Below are positions 26,069 through 36,092 of a stretch of DNA of 64,000 bases, piece by piece. Each line of letters starts with the position of its first letter. The first letter of the stretch is position 1. The DNA lies in NCBI RefSeq assembly GCF_009857885.1, contig NZ_WWER01000003.1, forward strand, positions 1-64,000, written 5' to 3'. The notes under the pieces were generated by a model. That model had not been told where the DNA came from. It did no database searches and saw nothing but the letters and a program-made list of their open reading frames with translations. The stretch is from Pusillimonas sp. TS35 (GTDB taxonomy: Bacteria > Pseudomonadota > Gammaproteobacteria > Burkholderiales > Burkholderiaceae_B). Both the position numbers and the translations under genes were made by a program.

Positions 26069-27184
26069 TCAGATTTCCGGCCCTGAGCTCCACTGAGCCA
26101 GCGCCCATGCAACGTGCTCCCGCACCAAGGCGCTTTCATGGTCGGCGCGGCTGAGCAGGGCCGCACGCAATTCCTGGGCCTGCGTCACATCGGCCTGGCG
26201 CAGCGCGTTGCCTAGCGCCACGGCAATGTTGCGCAGCCACCGCTCGTGGTCGATGCGCCGGATCGGCCCGCCCTCGGTGCGTTTGAGAAATGTTGCCTCA
26301 TCCCAGGCGAACAATTCCACGAGCTGGCGGCCGACCAGCGGCGAGCGCTCATCGAAGTCGGGCAGCTCTGTGGCCTGGGCATACTTGTTCCAGGGACAGA
26401 TCGTCTGGCAATCATCGCAGCCATAGATACGATTGCCCATCAGCGGGCGCAGTTCCTCGGGGATGGGGCCGTGCTTTTCGATCGTCAGATAGGAAATGCA
26501 GCGGCGCGCATCGACCACGCCCGGCGCAACGATGGCGCCCGTGGGACAGACGTCGATGCAGGCGGTACAGGTGCCGCAATGCGCACTGACCGGATCGGTT
26601 GGATCCAGGGCGAAGTCCACGAAGATCTCGCCCAGAAAGAACATTGACCCCGCATCGCGCGAGAGCACCAGGGAATGCTTGCCGCGCCAGCCCTGACCGC
26701 TGCGGCTGGCCAGCTCCTTTTCCAGCACGGGAGCAGAATCGGAAAAGACGCGATAGCCGAAGGGGCCGACCAGTGCCTCGATTCGGTCGCACAGTTTTTG
26801 CAGGCGCCCACGGACCACCTTGTGATAATCGCGCCCTCGGGCGTAGAGCGAAACCACGCCTTCGCCCGGCTCGTTCAACCGTGCGCGCTCACGGTCCTGC
26901 CAGTCAGGCGCGGTGCCGCGCGGCAGATACGGCATGCGTGCGGTGATCACGCTTACCGTACCGGGAACCAGCTCGGCCGGACGGGCGCGCTTCAGGCCGT
27001 GCCGTTCCATGTAGTGCAGGTCACCGTGGTAGCCCAGGGCAAGCCATTGCAGAAAATCCGGCTCTGCAGCGGACAAATCCACGCCGGAAACGCCGATCTG
27101 GGTAAACCCGAGCTCGCGCGCCCAGTCCCGTATCTGGTGGATCCATTGGCTGGTGTCGGTGTGTGTCCGGGAAAATGTCGTCAT
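26069..27184 (-). CDS. queG: Epoxyqueuosine reductase QueG
   Basis: QueG carries out the last step of queuosine synthesis in tRNA, reducing epoxyqueuosine with cobalamin and two 4Fe-4S clusters. The 371-residue protein shows both cluster motifs, CGTCTACIDVCPTGAI and CDDCQTICPWN. The N-terminal cobalamin domain contains LGFTQIGVSGVDLSAAEPD and the YARGRDYHKVVRGRL helix. The start MTTFSRTH at 27184 is preferred over the 27271 ATG, which adds 29 low-complexity residues from the leader. HEAT-like residues end the protein. In many proteobacteria tsaE lies divergent here; it is not seen in this window. Confidence 0.93.
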   Translation of the reverse strand: MTTFSRTHTDTSQWIHQIRDWARELGFTQIGVSGVDLSAAEPDFLQWLALGYHGDLHYMERHGLKRARPAELVPGTVSVITARMPYLPRGTAPDWQDRERARLNEPGEGVVSLYARGRDYHKVVRGRLQKLCDRIEALVGPFGYRVFSDSAPVLEKELASRSGQGWRGKHSLVLSRDAGSMFFLGEIFVDFALDPTDPVSAHCGTCTACIDVCPTGAIVAPGVVDARRCISYLTIEKHGPIPEELRPLMGNRIYGCDDCQTICPWNKYAQATELPDFDERSPLVGRQLVELFAWDEATFLKRTEGGPIRRIDHERWLRNIAVALGNALRQADVTQAQELRAALLSRADHESALVREHVAWALAQWSSGPEI

Positions 27185-27447
27185 GACCAAAGTGCATCGA
27201 TAAGGTCCGCGCCCTGGAGGAGCATTGCTTTTCCGCTTTCCTCGGGGCGCGCGTAGGACATATTGTCGCAAAAATGCTCATGGCCGAAACAGTGCCATTT
27301 GGATAGGCAGGATTCCATGAGGGCGCTGCCGCCATCTCAAGTCACGGCAGCTCCCAACGATCAGGCCAATCCGGCAAGTCGTTCAGCTCGTCGCTGGCGC
27401 TGCGCCCCCGCGTCTGATCTCCGGAGGGTAGGCGCCCTCCCACCAGG

Positions 27448-29643
27448 ATGTGGCATGATAAATGCCGGGATTTATTTACCAAGTCACCTGAACAATTTGC
27501 GATGCGAGCATCAGAGGGGCAGGATATGGTCGCCGAAAACATTGCACCGGGAACGATATACACCTGTCCCATGCACCCTGAAATTCGGCAAGATCACCCG
27601 GGCAACTGTCCCAAATGCGGCATGACGCTTGAACCGGTAATGCCCAGCCTCGAAGATGACAACCCCGAGCTCCGCGACTTCTCCCGCAGATTCTGGTGGA
27701 CCTTGCCGCTCACTGTTGTCGTTACGGTCCTGGCCATGTTCGGACCACAGCTTGGTCTGTTCAGCATGTCGATACAAACCTGGATCGAGCTGGCGTTATC
27801 CACACCCGTCGTACTTTGGGCCGGGCAAATCTTTTTCATTCGCGGTTGGCAATCAGTTGTCAACCGCAGCCCGAACATGTGGACGCTTATTGGCTTGGGT
27901 ACAGCGGCAGCATATGCGTATAGCGTTGTAGCCACTGTGGCACCGGGCGTGTTTCCTGCGACGTTCATGTCCATGGGGCGCGTGGACGTCTACTTCGAAG
28001 CCGCGGTCGTCATCATTTCCTTGACGCTGTTTGGCCAAGTCCTGGAATTGCGGGCCCGGTCGCAAACGTCAGCCGCGATAAAGTCGCTGCTGGGGTTGGC
28101 CCCAAAAACTGCGCGGCGCATCAACCCCGATGGTTCTGAAGAGGATGTACCACTGACCCATGTGCACGAAGGCGACCGGCTTCGTGTGCGTCCTGGTGAA
28201 AAAGTGCCCGTTGATGGCACCGTGGAAGAAGGCAGCAGTTCTCTGGATGAATCGATGCTGACCGGCGAACCCCTGCCAGTCAGCAAGCGGCCAGGCGACA
28301 AGGTTATTGGCGCAACGATGAACACCTCCGGTTCCCTCGTGATTCGTGCCGAGAAAGTAGGCTCGGCCACGGTTTTATCGCAAATAGTGCAGCTTGTCGC
28401 CCAGGCACAACGCTCTCGCGCACCGATGCAACGCATGGCGGATTTCGTGGCTGGCTACTTCGTGATCGTTGTAGTTGCCATTGCAGTGATCACACTGATC
28501 GTCTGGGGCCTGTTTGGCCCTCAGCCCAGCTGGGTATACGGGCTGATCAACGCCGTCGCTGTACTGATCATTGCCTGCCCCTGTGCGCTCGGATTGGCGA
28601 CCCCCATGTCCATTATGGTCGCCACGGGCAAAGGCGCCACCCAAGGTGTTCTCTTTCGCGACGCGGCAGCTATTGAGAACCTGCGCAAGGTAGACACACT
28701 GATTGTCGATAAAACAGGCACGTTGACCGAGGGCCGGCCCACGTTTGAGCAAGCTGTTCCGGCTGGCGGCAAAACCGCTGATGAAGTATTACGCCTAGCC
28801 GGCTGCCTTGATCAAGGCAGCGAACATCCGCTGGCACATGCCATTGTGGACGCTGCGCGTGAGCGCGGCCTCACACTGGACACCGTGGCCGAATTTGAGT
28901 CCAGCAGCGGCATCGGCGTGCGCGGCCTGGTCGATGGACAGAGGCTTGTCCTTGGCAATACCGCGCTGATGGAGCAGGAAAATGTGGATGTCACTGAGTT
29001 GACTGATACAGCGCAGGCGTTGCGCGCCACGGGAGCAAGCGTCATGTTTCTCGCTGCGGACGGCCAGCCGCTTGGCTTGCTCGCCGTTTCAGACCCCATC
29101 AAGAAAAGCACACCAGAGGCTGTCCGCGCTCTTCAGGAAGCCGGAATCAGAATCATCATGGCGACCGGCGACGGTGTTGCAACGGCGCGCACCGTCGCAC
29201 AGCAACTCGGGATCGCTGAGATATATGGTGAAGTCAAACCTGCTGACAAGCTGGATCTGGTTGCCAGGCTTCAAGCCGAAGGGCGAATTGTGGCCATGGC
29301 GGGTGACGGCATTAATGATGCACCTGCACTGGCAAAGGCTGATGTCGGCATTGCGATGGGCACCGGCACCGATGTGGCTATGAATAGTGCACAAGTTACG
29401 CTGGTCAAAGGGGATCTCCGCGGCATTTCCATTGCCCGGCAGTTATCCGACCGCACGGTCGCCAACATGAAGCAGAACCTTGGTTTCGCATTTATTTACA
29501 ACGCGCTTGGTGTCCCACTGGCCGCTGGCGTGCTGTACCCCTTCACCGGCCTTTTACTTTCGCCCCTCGTTGCCGCATTGGCGATGAGCCTGAGCTCTAC
29601 ATCTGTCGTCTTTAATGCGCTTCGGCTTCGTAGACTCGAATAA
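27448..29643 (+). CDS. Copper-type P1B ATPase with N-terminal metal-binding segment
   Basis: The 731-residue protein pumps a soft metal, most likely Cu(I). Motifs are [10 protein letters not shown] in the sixth membrane helix, TGEPLPV, the phosphorylated Asp in DKTGTLT, SEHPLAH and GDGINDAPA. The N-terminus holds the domain [10 protein letters not shown]...CPKCGM instead of a ferredoxin-like HMA domain. The first 18 codons ([16 protein letters not shown]) are the tail of a YHS domain whose first half is absent. A later ATG at 27526 has a better ribosome-binding site (AGGGGCAGG), so the product may start there. prs follows 15 bases later. Confidence 0.9.
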   Translation: MWHDKCRDLFTKSPEQFAMRASEGQDMVAENIAPGTIYTCPMHPEIRQDHPGNCPKCGMTLEPVMPSLEDDNPELRDFSRRFWWTLPLTVVVTVLAMFGPQLGLFSMSIQTWIELALSTPVVLWAGQIFFIRGWQSVVNRSPNMWTLIGLGTAAAYAYSVVATVAPGVFPATFMSMGRVDVYFEAAVVIISLTLFGQVLELRARSQTSAAIKSLLGLAPKTARRINPDGSEEDVPLTHVHEGDRLRVRPGEKVPVDGTVEEGSSSLDESMLTGEPLPVSKRPGDKVIGATMNTSGSLVIRAEKVGSATVLSQIVQLVAQAQRSRAPMQRMADFVAGYFVIVVVAIAVITLIVWGLFGPQPSWVYGLINAVAVLIIACPCALGLATPMSIMVATGKGATQGVLFRDAAAIENLRKVDTLIVDKTGTLTEGRPTFEQAVPAGGKTADEVLRLAGCLDQGSEHPLAHAIVDAARERGLTLDTVAEFESSSGIGVRGLVDGQRLVLGNTALMEQENVDVTELTDTAQALRATGASVMFLAADGQPLGLLAVSDPIKKSTPEAVRALQEAGIRIIMATGDGVATARTVAQQLGIAEIYGEVKPADKLDLVARLQAEGRIVAMAGDGINDAPALAKADVGIAMGTGTDVAMNSAQVTLVKGDLRGISIARQLSDRTVANMKQNLGFAFIYNALGVPLAAGVLYPFTGLLLSPLVAALAMSLSSTSVVFNALRLRRLE

Positions 29644-29658
29644 TTTTGTGGAGCCCGC

Positions 29659-30573
29659 ATGAACCGCATCTTGATCCCCTTCCCTGCGGACACCGCCCTG
29701 GCTGCCACGGCTGCCCCTGTGCTTCATGCGCGCATCGCCCCCCTCGGCTGGCGCCATTTTCCGGATGGTGAGTCTCTCATTACCCTTGACGATGAATTAC
29801 GTGGAGCGGATGTCGCGATACTGGCCAGCTTGCACGATCCTGATCCAATCGCCCTGCCGCTGCGCTTTGCCGCACAAACAGCAAGGGAGTTCGGTGCGCG
29901 GACGGTAGGCCTGATCGCCCCGTACCTTGGATACATGCGGCAAGATACGCGCTTTCATCGCGGCGAAGCCGTGAGTGCGCCGCTGTTTGCACAATTTCTG
30001 GAACAGTCGTTCGACTGGCTGGTGACTGTAGATCCGCACCTGCACAGAACATCGCAGCTGGATGCGCTCTACGGCATACCCTGTACGCATGTACGCGCCG
30101 CGCCCATGCTCGCGAACTGGATCGCTGCCAACGTCCCCGATGCAATGTTGATCGGACCTGACAGCGAAAGCGAGCAATGGGTGGCAAGCATCGCAAAGCA
30201 TGCCGGCCTGCCCTATCAAGTGTTAAGCAAGCAGCGCCGCGGCGACTATGACGTCGACGTCAGCCTGCCCGATGCGGCGGCCGCCCGAGGGCACACGCCG
30301 GTGCTGGTTGACGATATCGTCTCGTCCGGACGCACCATCCTGCAGACAATGTCGCATCTGCAACGCATGACCCTGCCGCCCGCAGTGCTCGTAGCCATCC
30401 ATCCCGTTTTTGCTGGCGATGCTTATGAAAAGCTGCAACAGGCTGGGCTGTCGCGTATCGTCAGCACCGATACCATCCCTCATGCTTCGAACGCAATTTC
30501 GATCGGCCCTGAGATTGCCATTGCAGCCTCGACGCTCCTGAAGTCGCACTTCGGTTCCCTGAAGGCCCGATGA
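29659..30573 (+). CDS. prs: Ribose-phosphate pyrophosphokinase-like protein
   Basis: This 304-residue enzyme makes PRPP from ribose-5-phosphate and ATP. The flexible ATP-binding loop reads YLGYMRQDTRFHRGEAVS and the PRPP-binding loop VDDIVSSGRTI (canonical VDDxxxTGxT). It is shorter than the housekeeping Prs (about 315 residues) and more divergent, so the main copy probably lies elsewhere. It follows the copper ATPase by 15 bases and may be cotranscribed. PRPP synthetases of this divergent type often sit in metal and stress clusters. Confidence 0.85.
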   Translation: MNRILIPFPADTALAATAAPVLHARIAPLGWRHFPDGESLITLDDELRGADVAILASLHDPDPIALPLRFAAQTAREFGARTVGLIAPYLGYMRQDTRFHRGEAVSAPLFAQFLEQSFDWLVTVDPHLHRTSQLDALYGIPCTHVRAAPMLANWIAANVPDAMLIGPDSESEQWVASIAKHAGLPYQVLSKQRRGDYDVDVSLPDAAAARGHTPVLVDDIVSSGRTILQTMSHLQRMTLPPAVLVAIHPVFAGDAYEKLQQAGLSRIVSTDTIPHASNAISIGPEIAIAASTLLKSHFGSLKAR

Positions 30574-30754
30574 ACGTGTATTCGATATTCTGTTCCCTGG
30601 GTGGGTGGTGCGTGCACCACGCTTTATTCGAGATCTCTGGACGGCGTTAACACTACCAGGCATTTGTCCGACCTGCACTCTTTAGTCTCCCGATGGCGCC
30701 ACGTACAATGAATACTCGGATGATTTCGCAAGACTGGCCCGAAAGGAAATGCCC

Positions 30755-31657
30755 ATGCGTATTCTGCTGACCGGCGGTACCGGCCTAATCGGCCAAGCTC
30801 TGTGCAAGCACTGGCAGCCCCAGGGCCATGAACTGTGGGTCTGGAGCCGGAATCCGCAGCAAGTACCACTGCTTTGCGCCGGCGCAAAGGGCATTGGGCA
30901 GTTGGAAGCACTGGAAGGCATCGGGCCATTCGACGCCGTGATCAACCTGGCAGGCGCCCCTATTGCCGACCGCCGATGGACCAAAGCGCGGCGCGCACTG
31001 CTCTGGCGCAGCCGCGTGGACCTGACCCGAACCCTGGTTGACTGGCTCGGCCGACAGCCCGTACCACCCCGCGTGTTGATTTCGGGCTCAGCCGTCGGCT
31101 GGTATGGGGACGGTGGCGACCGTTGGCTCACTGAAGACAGTGCACCCAGCGGCACAGACTTCGGCAGCCGTCTGTGCATGGCTTGGGAAAAAGAGGCTGA
31201 GCGCGCGCGCCTCTGGGATGTGCGTGTGGCACTGCTGCGCACCGCACCGGTGCTGGCCGCCAGCGGCGGCATGCTGGCGAAGCTGTTGCCAGCCTTTCGT
31301 CTAGGGCTTGGAGGGCGGTTGGGCAATGGCGAGCAATGGATGCCCTGGATCCATCTTCACGACCAAGTGGCAATTATCAATCATCTGCTGCATCACGAGG
31401 CCTGCAGCGGGCCCTTCAATGCCTGCGCCCCCCAACTCGTACGCAACGCCGACTTCACTCAAACGCTTGCTCGCATCCTGCACCGGCCCGCACTATTGCC
31501 AGTGCCCGCCTGGGCATTGCGCTTGGCGCTGGGAGAGATGTCCGTGCTGTTGCTTGGCGGCCAACGGTTGATCGCCCGGCGTACAGAAGAAAGCGGCTAC
31601 GAGTGGCAGTACCCGGAACTCTCCGGTGCACTGACACACTTGTTGCGGGCGCCATAA
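30755..31657 (+). CDS. TIGR01777-type NAD-dependent epimerase (YfcH-like)
   Basis: The short-chain-fold nucleotide-binding motif GGTGLIGQAL lies at residues 7-16, followed by NLAGAPIADRRWT, SGSAVGWYGDGG and a catalytic-region Ser/Tyr segment typical of TIGR01777. I choose 30755 over 30749 because AAGGAA then has the usual spacing. About 300 residues, cytoplasmic. Its substrate is unknown; family members are often found beside stress genes. It lies 182 bases after prs and is followed by a P-type ATPase. Confidence 0.88.
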   Translation: MRILLTGGTGLIGQALCKHWQPQGHELWVWSRNPQQVPLLCAGAKGIGQLEALEGIGPFDAVINLAGAPIADRRWTKARRALLWRSRVDLTRTLVDWLGRQPVPPRVLISGSAVGWYGDGGDRWLTEDSAPSGTDFGSRLCMAWEKEAERARLWDVRVALLRTAPVLAASGGMLAKLLPAFRLGLGGRLGNGEQWMPWIHLHDQVAIINHLLHHEACSGPFNACAPQLVRNADFTQTLARILHRPALLPVPAWALRLALGEMSVLLLGGQRLIARRTEESGYEWQYPELSGALTHLLRAP

Positions 31658-31734
31658 AGTATCAGCCTCATTCTCCGCAGACAGCGATCCACGACAGTAA
31701 GCGTAATACTCAATCAGGTGCGAGGGTGCGGGTT

Positions 31735-34287
31735 GTGAGCAGCATTCAGAACGATGGCCTAACGGCTGGCACGGCAAGCGAACGGCTACGCCTTGAAGGG
31801 CCTAATGAGTTGCCGCAGGCTGGCAGGCGCTCGGTTTTACGCATAGCGCTGGAGGTTCTGCGCGAGCCGATGCTTGTGCTGCTATTGACCGGTGGGCTCG
31901 TTTATCTGCTGCTGGGCGACCGTGCCGAAGCGCTCATTCTTCTTGTCTTTGCCAGTTTCTCGGTTGCGATCACGGTCATTCAAGAAACCCGTACCGAACG
32001 CGTCCTGGAGGCATTACGCGACCTGTCTTCGCCGCGCGCACTCGTCATCCGCGAGGGCGCGCGGGTGCGTATTGCCGGCCGAGAGGTTGTACGAGGCGAC
32101 CTTCTTGTGCTGGAACAGGGCGACCGGATCGCCGCTGACGCGATCCTTATCGACGCGGCAGACTTGCAAGTTGATGAATCGCTGCTGACCGGTGAATCCT
32201 TGCCTGTGGGCAAGCAGGCCGATGCCGCGGCGGCTGAAAACCGCAAGGGCTCGCACATGCCGCACCCCCGCGGTGAAGGGCAGCCCTATGTCTACTCCGG
32301 CTCACTTGTGGTACGTGGCAGCGGGATTGCCCGCGTGGTGGCTACCGGCGCACGCACCGAGATCGGAAAAATCGGCCAATCATTGAAGGCTCTGGACATC
32401 GAAGCACCGCGCCTGCGGCGTGAAACTGCCCGGATCGTGGCTTGGTGCGCAGTCGGAGGGGTGTTGGTCGCGTGTCTGGTCGTGGCACTTTACGGGTTGT
32501 ATCGCGGCGGATGGCTGGAAGCGATGCTGGCCGGGATTGCTGTGGGCATGTCGATGCTGCCTGAAGAATTCCCTGTTGTGCTGGCGGTATTCATGGCGAT
32601 GGGTGCATGGCGGATAGGTAAGGCCGGTGTTCTTACCCGACGTGCAGCAGCCATCGAGACATTGGGCTCGGCAACGGTGCTCTGCACCGACAAAACGGGC
32701 ACACTCACAGAGAACCGGATGGCGCTTGCACAAGCTTGCCTGCCGTCCACTGGGGCTGTGGCGCTTGAGCACGGAAAACCAGTTTCCGATGCCTGTCGCA
32801 CGCTCATTGAAACCGCTGCGCGGGCCAGTGCGCCCAACCCCTCAGACCCAATGGAGATTGCACTTCACGCCGCACGCAACACATTCGCACCCGCCGAATC
32901 CACCGATGCTCAACCCATCCATAGCTACGGGCTGCGCCCCGACCTGTTAGCCATGTCAAATATATGGGATGACGGCCGGGAACTGGCGATTTGCGCCAAG
33001 GGTGCGCCGGAAGCAATTGCCCGACTTTGCCGCCTATCGGCCGACGCGACACAAAGCATGCTCAAAGCCGTCGAGGAAATGGCCACGCAGGGGATACGCG
33101 TACTGGCTGTGGCGACGTCAACCGCACCCGACCGCAGGTGGGCTGAATCGCAACTGGATTATCACTATACGCTGACGGGCCTAGTAGGATTGGCCGACCC
33201 GCTGCGCGCCAGTGTTCCGGGCGCAATCGCGGAATGCCAACGGGCCGGGATCCGCGTCGTGATGATCACGGGCGACTATGCCGCCACAGCGCAATCGATT
33301 GCCGTGCAAGCTGGCATCGAAAATGGAGACGTACTGACGGGAAGCGATCTGGAAGCCCTGGATGACAAGCAGCTCGCGGAGCGGTTGAAAACGGTTACGG
33401 TATTTGCGCGCATCATGCCCCAGCAGAAGCTGCGCATCGTCCAGGCCTTCAAGGCATGCGGTGAAGTCGTTGCGATGACCGGCGATGGCGTCAACGACGC
33501 GCCATCGCTCAAGGCGGCACATATCGGTATTGCCATGGGAGGGCGCGGAACGGACGTCGCACGCGAGGCGTCAGCACTGGTGCTGCTTGACGATGATTTT
33601 ACGGCGATCGTCCACTCTGCCCGGCTGGGGCGGCGAATCTATGACAACATCCGCAAGGCCATGGGGTTCATTTTTGCTGTCCATGTACCAATTGCCGGGC
33701 TGGCGCTCCTGCCCTTGTTCTTTGGCCTTCCCATCCTGTTGGGGCCTATTCATATTGCCTTGCTTGAGATGGTGATAGATCCTGTCTGTGCGCTTGTATT
33801 CGAGGCCGAACGTGCGGAAAATGACGTGATGGAGCGGCCGCCACGTGATCCCGCCGAACGTATGTTCTCGCTTCGCATGCTGGCTTGGAGCATCATGCAG
33901 GGTGGCATCGCCTTCGCGATGCTGGGCGCCGTTTTTTTTGCAAAAACGTGGGCGGGTACGCCAGAAGCGGAAGTGCGGGCACTGCTCTTTTTCGGCTTGG
34001 TCGCCCAGATCGTTGCACTGATTCTGGTCAATCGCTCTTTCGGGCCCTCCTTGCGCGATGCCTTTCTTCGCAAAAATGCGGCGCTCGGGTATGTGGCAGC
34101 GGCAGTGATCTGTGTGGTCGGGCTGGTTCTGCTGCTGCCTAAGGCTCAGGCGCTTCTGAAGTTCGGGTCGATTACCTGGGACGACATGCTCCTGGCTCTC
34201 GGCTTGGGGGTGGGGCTGCTGCTGGCACTCGAAGGGTGCAAGTATTTGGCGGCGCGGAGCGTGCCGCCCGCAAAATCATCAACGTGA
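31735..34287 (+). CDS. Cation-translocating P-type ATPase (P2-like)
   Basis: About 850 residues. The N-terminal cation-ATPase domain (GLTAGTASERLRLEGPNELP) is followed by the actuator TGES, the membrane motif PEEFP (PEGLP in Ca2+ pumps), DKTGTLT with the phosphorylated Asp, and TGDGVNDAPSLK. The C-terminal four-helix domain is present. The motif set resembles Ca2+/Mg2+-type P2 ATPases, but the variant PEEFP leaves the ion uncertain. The GTG start at 31735 has GAGGG upstream; the reading frame extends to 31336 inside the epimerase gene but without a usable site. Confidence 0.85.
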   Translation: MSSIQNDGLTAGTASERLRLEGPNELPQAGRRSVLRIALEVLREPMLVLLLTGGLVYLLLGDRAEALILLVFASFSVAITVIQETRTERVLEALRDLSSPRALVIREGARVRIAGREVVRGDLLVLEQGDRIAADAILIDAADLQVDESLLTGESLPVGKQADAAAAENRKGSHMPHPRGEGQPYVYSGSLVVRGSGIARVVATGARTEIGKIGQSLKALDIEAPRLRRETARIVAWCAVGGVLVACLVVALYGLYRGGWLEAMLAGIAVGMSMLPEEFPVVLAVFMAMGAWRIGKAGVLTRRAAAIETLGSATVLCTDKTGTLTENRMALAQACLPSTGAVALEHGKPVSDACRTLIETAARASAPNPSDPMEIALHAARNTFAPAESTDAQPIHSYGLRPDLLAMSNIWDDGRELAICAKGAPEAIARLCRLSADATQSMLKAVEEMATQGIRVLAVATSTAPDRRWAESQLDYHYTLTGLVGLADPLRASVPGAIAECQRAGIRVVMITGDYAATAQSIAVQAGIENGDVLTGSDLEALDDKQLAERLKTVTVFARIMPQQKLRIVQAFKACGEVVAMTGDGVNDAPSLKAAHIGIAMGGRGTDVAREASALVLLDDDFTAIVHSARLGRRIYDNIRKAMGFIFAVHVPIAGLALLPLFFGLPILLGPIHIALLEMVIDPVCALVFEAERAENDVMERPPRDPAERMFSLRMLAWSIMQGGIAFAMLGAVFFAKTWAGTPEAEVRALLFFGLVAQIVALILVNRSFGPSLRDAFLRKNAALGYVAAAVICVVGLVLLLPKAQALLKFGSITWDDMLLALGLGVGLLLALEGCKYLAARSVPPAKSST

Positions 34288-34289
34288 AA

Positions 34290-34590
34290 GAGGCGATCAA
34301 TCGGGCTGGTTGCAATGAGCACCAACGCCGTACAGCGACGGGCCGCTACTGCATCATTGATGTAATCGGCGATCTCGCGGGAAAAAACGGCGCGCTCTTT
34401 GGCGTGCGGTTCTGTATGTGGCTCAAACTGCGTGCCCGCATGGGCGGTGCGGCCATGGCCTTTGCCTGCGGCGCCGGTCATATCTCCCACCCCTGCTTGG
34501 GCGGAAAGCGGAACATGCGGATGCGCGAAGTTGATCAGTTTGGCGAGGGAGTGGTTGGCACCATCGCGCGCGAAAGAAAATCTTGAGGGT
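34290..34590 (-). pseudogene. Host-attachment-family protein, remnant
   Basis: The minus strand reads FARDGANHSLAKLINFAHP, then GKGHGRTAHAG, then KERAVFSREIADYINDAV and CTALVLIATSP. This follows the Host_attach (PF10116) pattern of small proteins near stress genes. The N-terminal strand is cut by an upstream TAA, and the last helix after VLIATSP is replaced by sequence from the ATPase gene. About two thirds remain. The remaining bases to 34677 show no gene. Confidence 0.6.
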
Positions 34591-34677
34591 CGTTACAGGT
34601 GAAGTGCCCGCGATAACGCGGCCCAGACGAGGACGCACCACGTGTATGTGTAACGGCAGCGCGTCTAGCGCCCCAAC

Positions 34678-35346
34678 TTACCGCCCACCAGCGGCAAGCA
34701 GCGAGCGCTCAATCTCGTGATAGCCGTGTTTGCGCGCATGCTGCAGCGGCGTGACGCCATCGCGGTCGGCGAGATTGGGATTCGCACCCGCTTTGAGCAG
34801 AATATCGACGATTTTCTGGTGCCGCTCGCCGCCGCTGCCCAGGATGATGGCTTCGAGCAGCGCTGTCCAGCCCAGTTTATTGATGTGATCGACATCAACG
34901 CCGGCGTCCACGAGCGTACGCACGGTGTCGACGTGGCCGCGCTCGGCAGCCGGGATCAGGGCGGTGCCGCCATAGCGGTTGGTACTCGTGAGGTCGGCGC
35001 CGTGCGCCAGTGTCATGTTCAGGATTTCCAGGTGGCCGCGGGCGCCGGCATAGAGGTAGGCGCTGTCGTTGATGTTGTCTTTTGCATTCACGTCCGCCCC
35101 GGCGTCAATCAGCGCTTTGGCGGCCGCTACCTTGTTCTCGCGTGTCGCAAGCAGCAAGGCGGTGGAGCCGGACTGATCGCGGGCGTCTATCTCGCCGCCC
35201 GCCGAGAGGAGCCGTTGTATTGCCTGGACATCGTCATGCCTGGCGGCGGTGTGCAGCGGATAGCGATCCACGGGCTCTCCAGAAAAAGCGTGTGCGAACA
35301 CGAATGTCAGTACCATGCCCAGGATCATCGCAAACGGCTTAACCAT
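34678..35346 (-). CDS. Secreted ankyrin-repeat protein
   Basis: The start at 35346 (MVKPFAMILGMVLTFVFAHA, a signal peptide) follows GGAGG; the longer 35454 reading adds leader sequence with no site. After it come about six ankyrin repeats (PLHTAARHDDVQAIQRLLSA, GSTALLLATRENKVAAAKAL, DGVTPLQHARKHGYHEIERS). The 222-residue product is therefore a periplasmic ankyrin protein of the type sometimes linked to catalase protection or stress. It is on the same strand as the HbpS-like gene upstream, 170 bases away. Confidence 0.85.
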   Translation of the reverse strand: MVKPFAMILGMVLTFVFAHAFSGEPVDRYPLHTAARHDDVQAIQRLLSAGGEIDARDQSGSTALLLATRENKVAAAKALIDAGADVNAKDNINDSAYLYAGARGHLEILNMTLAHGADLTSTNRYGGTALIPAAERGHVDTVRTLVDAGVDVDHINKLGWTALLEAIILGSGGERHQKIVDILLKAGANPNLADRDGVTPLQHARKHGYHEIERSLLAAGGR

Positions 35347-35518
35347 ATAGCCTCCAAAACGTATGCCTGCCATCGACGCCTCTTGCACAGGCAACGCGAT
35401 CCGGTGAACCCGCGCGGTGAGCCTACGCGGTGGGCCGCTGCCCTGAACCAGCACAGTGAAACTTTGTTATGGTTCGTTGCGGCGGCGCCGATGACGACCG
35501 CCTTTAAGTGCCAGAATC

Positions 35519-36004
35519 TTACTGCGCACCGATGGCTTTAAGGCCCGCTGCCGCGCAGCCGGTGTCGATATCGCCCGAGGGCGCGCCGCCCACCCCTATG
35601 CCTGCCACCAAGGCATTGCCAAACTTGATCGGCAGGCCACCGGCCTGAATGACCATCCGCGCATCCATGTCGCGTAGACCGTTATTAGCGGGTTTGCTGG
35701 CGATGAAATCGGCCAGACCGGCGGTGTCTCGCCCCAGGGCAGCCGAAGTAAAGGCTTTGCCTTGTGCACTGTTTGCGGTGTGAGGGCCAGAATTATCGGC
35801 CTTGAGCAGCACCTTGGTCGCACCATCCCGCGCCACGATTGCGACGCTGACGTTGTGGCCTTGCTCGGCGCAGGCTTTCAGCGCGGCATGCGCTGCCTGC
35901 GTAGCCAGCTCAAGCGGCAGGTAGGGCGTGCTTGGCAGTTGCGGCGCGGCGAATGCCATGACGGGCGTGAATACAAGGGCGGCAATAGAGAGATATCGTG
36001 TCAT
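35519..36004 (-). CDS. Secreted HbpS/GlcG-like (DUF336) protein
   Basis: The 161-residue product has a cleavable signal peptide (MTRYLSIAALVFTPVMAFAA) followed by the HbpS/GlcG fold: LELATQAAHAALKACAEQG, VSVAIVARDG and a glycine-rich end GGLPIKFGNALVAGIGVGGA. Homologues bind haem or degraded haem and form octamers; one, HbpS of Streptomyces, modulates a sensor kinase. It lies 88 bases downstream of a response-regulator gene on the same strand, so it is likely the regulator's target or part of its operon. Confidence 0.8.
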   Translation of the reverse strand: MTRYLSIAALVFTPVMAFAAPQLPSTPYLPLELATQAAHAALKACAEQGHNVSVAIVARDGATKVLLKADNSGPHTANSAQGKAFTSAALGRDTAGLADFIASKPANNGLRDMDARMVIQAGGLPIKFGNALVAGIGVGGAPSGDIDTGCAAAGLKAIGAQ

Positions 36005-36064
36005 TTTTGTTTCCTTTTCAAGTAAACAAGGACAGCTTACTGCGCGCGATATCGTTCGAATATT

Positions 36065-36087
36065 CGTAGGCTTCGCGCTGACCTACG
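36065..36087. promoter_or_regulatory. Dyad upstream of the HbpS-like gene
   Basis: CGTAGG (36065-36070) and CCTACG (36082-36087) form an inverted repeat with an 11-base spacer, followed by CTACGTAG and CTACGG. The site lies 60 to 85 bases before the HbpS-like start and could be bound by the adjacent LuxR-type response regulator. There is no T-run, so it is not a terminator. Confidence 0.35.
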
Positions 36088-36092
36088 TAGTT

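Noticed and set aside
27423..27440. GGAGGG/CCCTCC dyad before the copper ATPase as a CueR site
   Set aside because: It does not fit the CueR consensus in sequence or spacing; it may be only a hairpin near the start.
31336..31734. N-terminal extension of the P-type ATPase
   Set aside because: Overlaps the epimerase gene in another frame and lacks a ribosome-binding site; the ATPase domain starts after 31735.
34236..34586. 116-residue plus-strand frame after the P-type ATPase
   Set aside because: The minus strand here matches a host-attachment-protein relic; the plus frame has no support.
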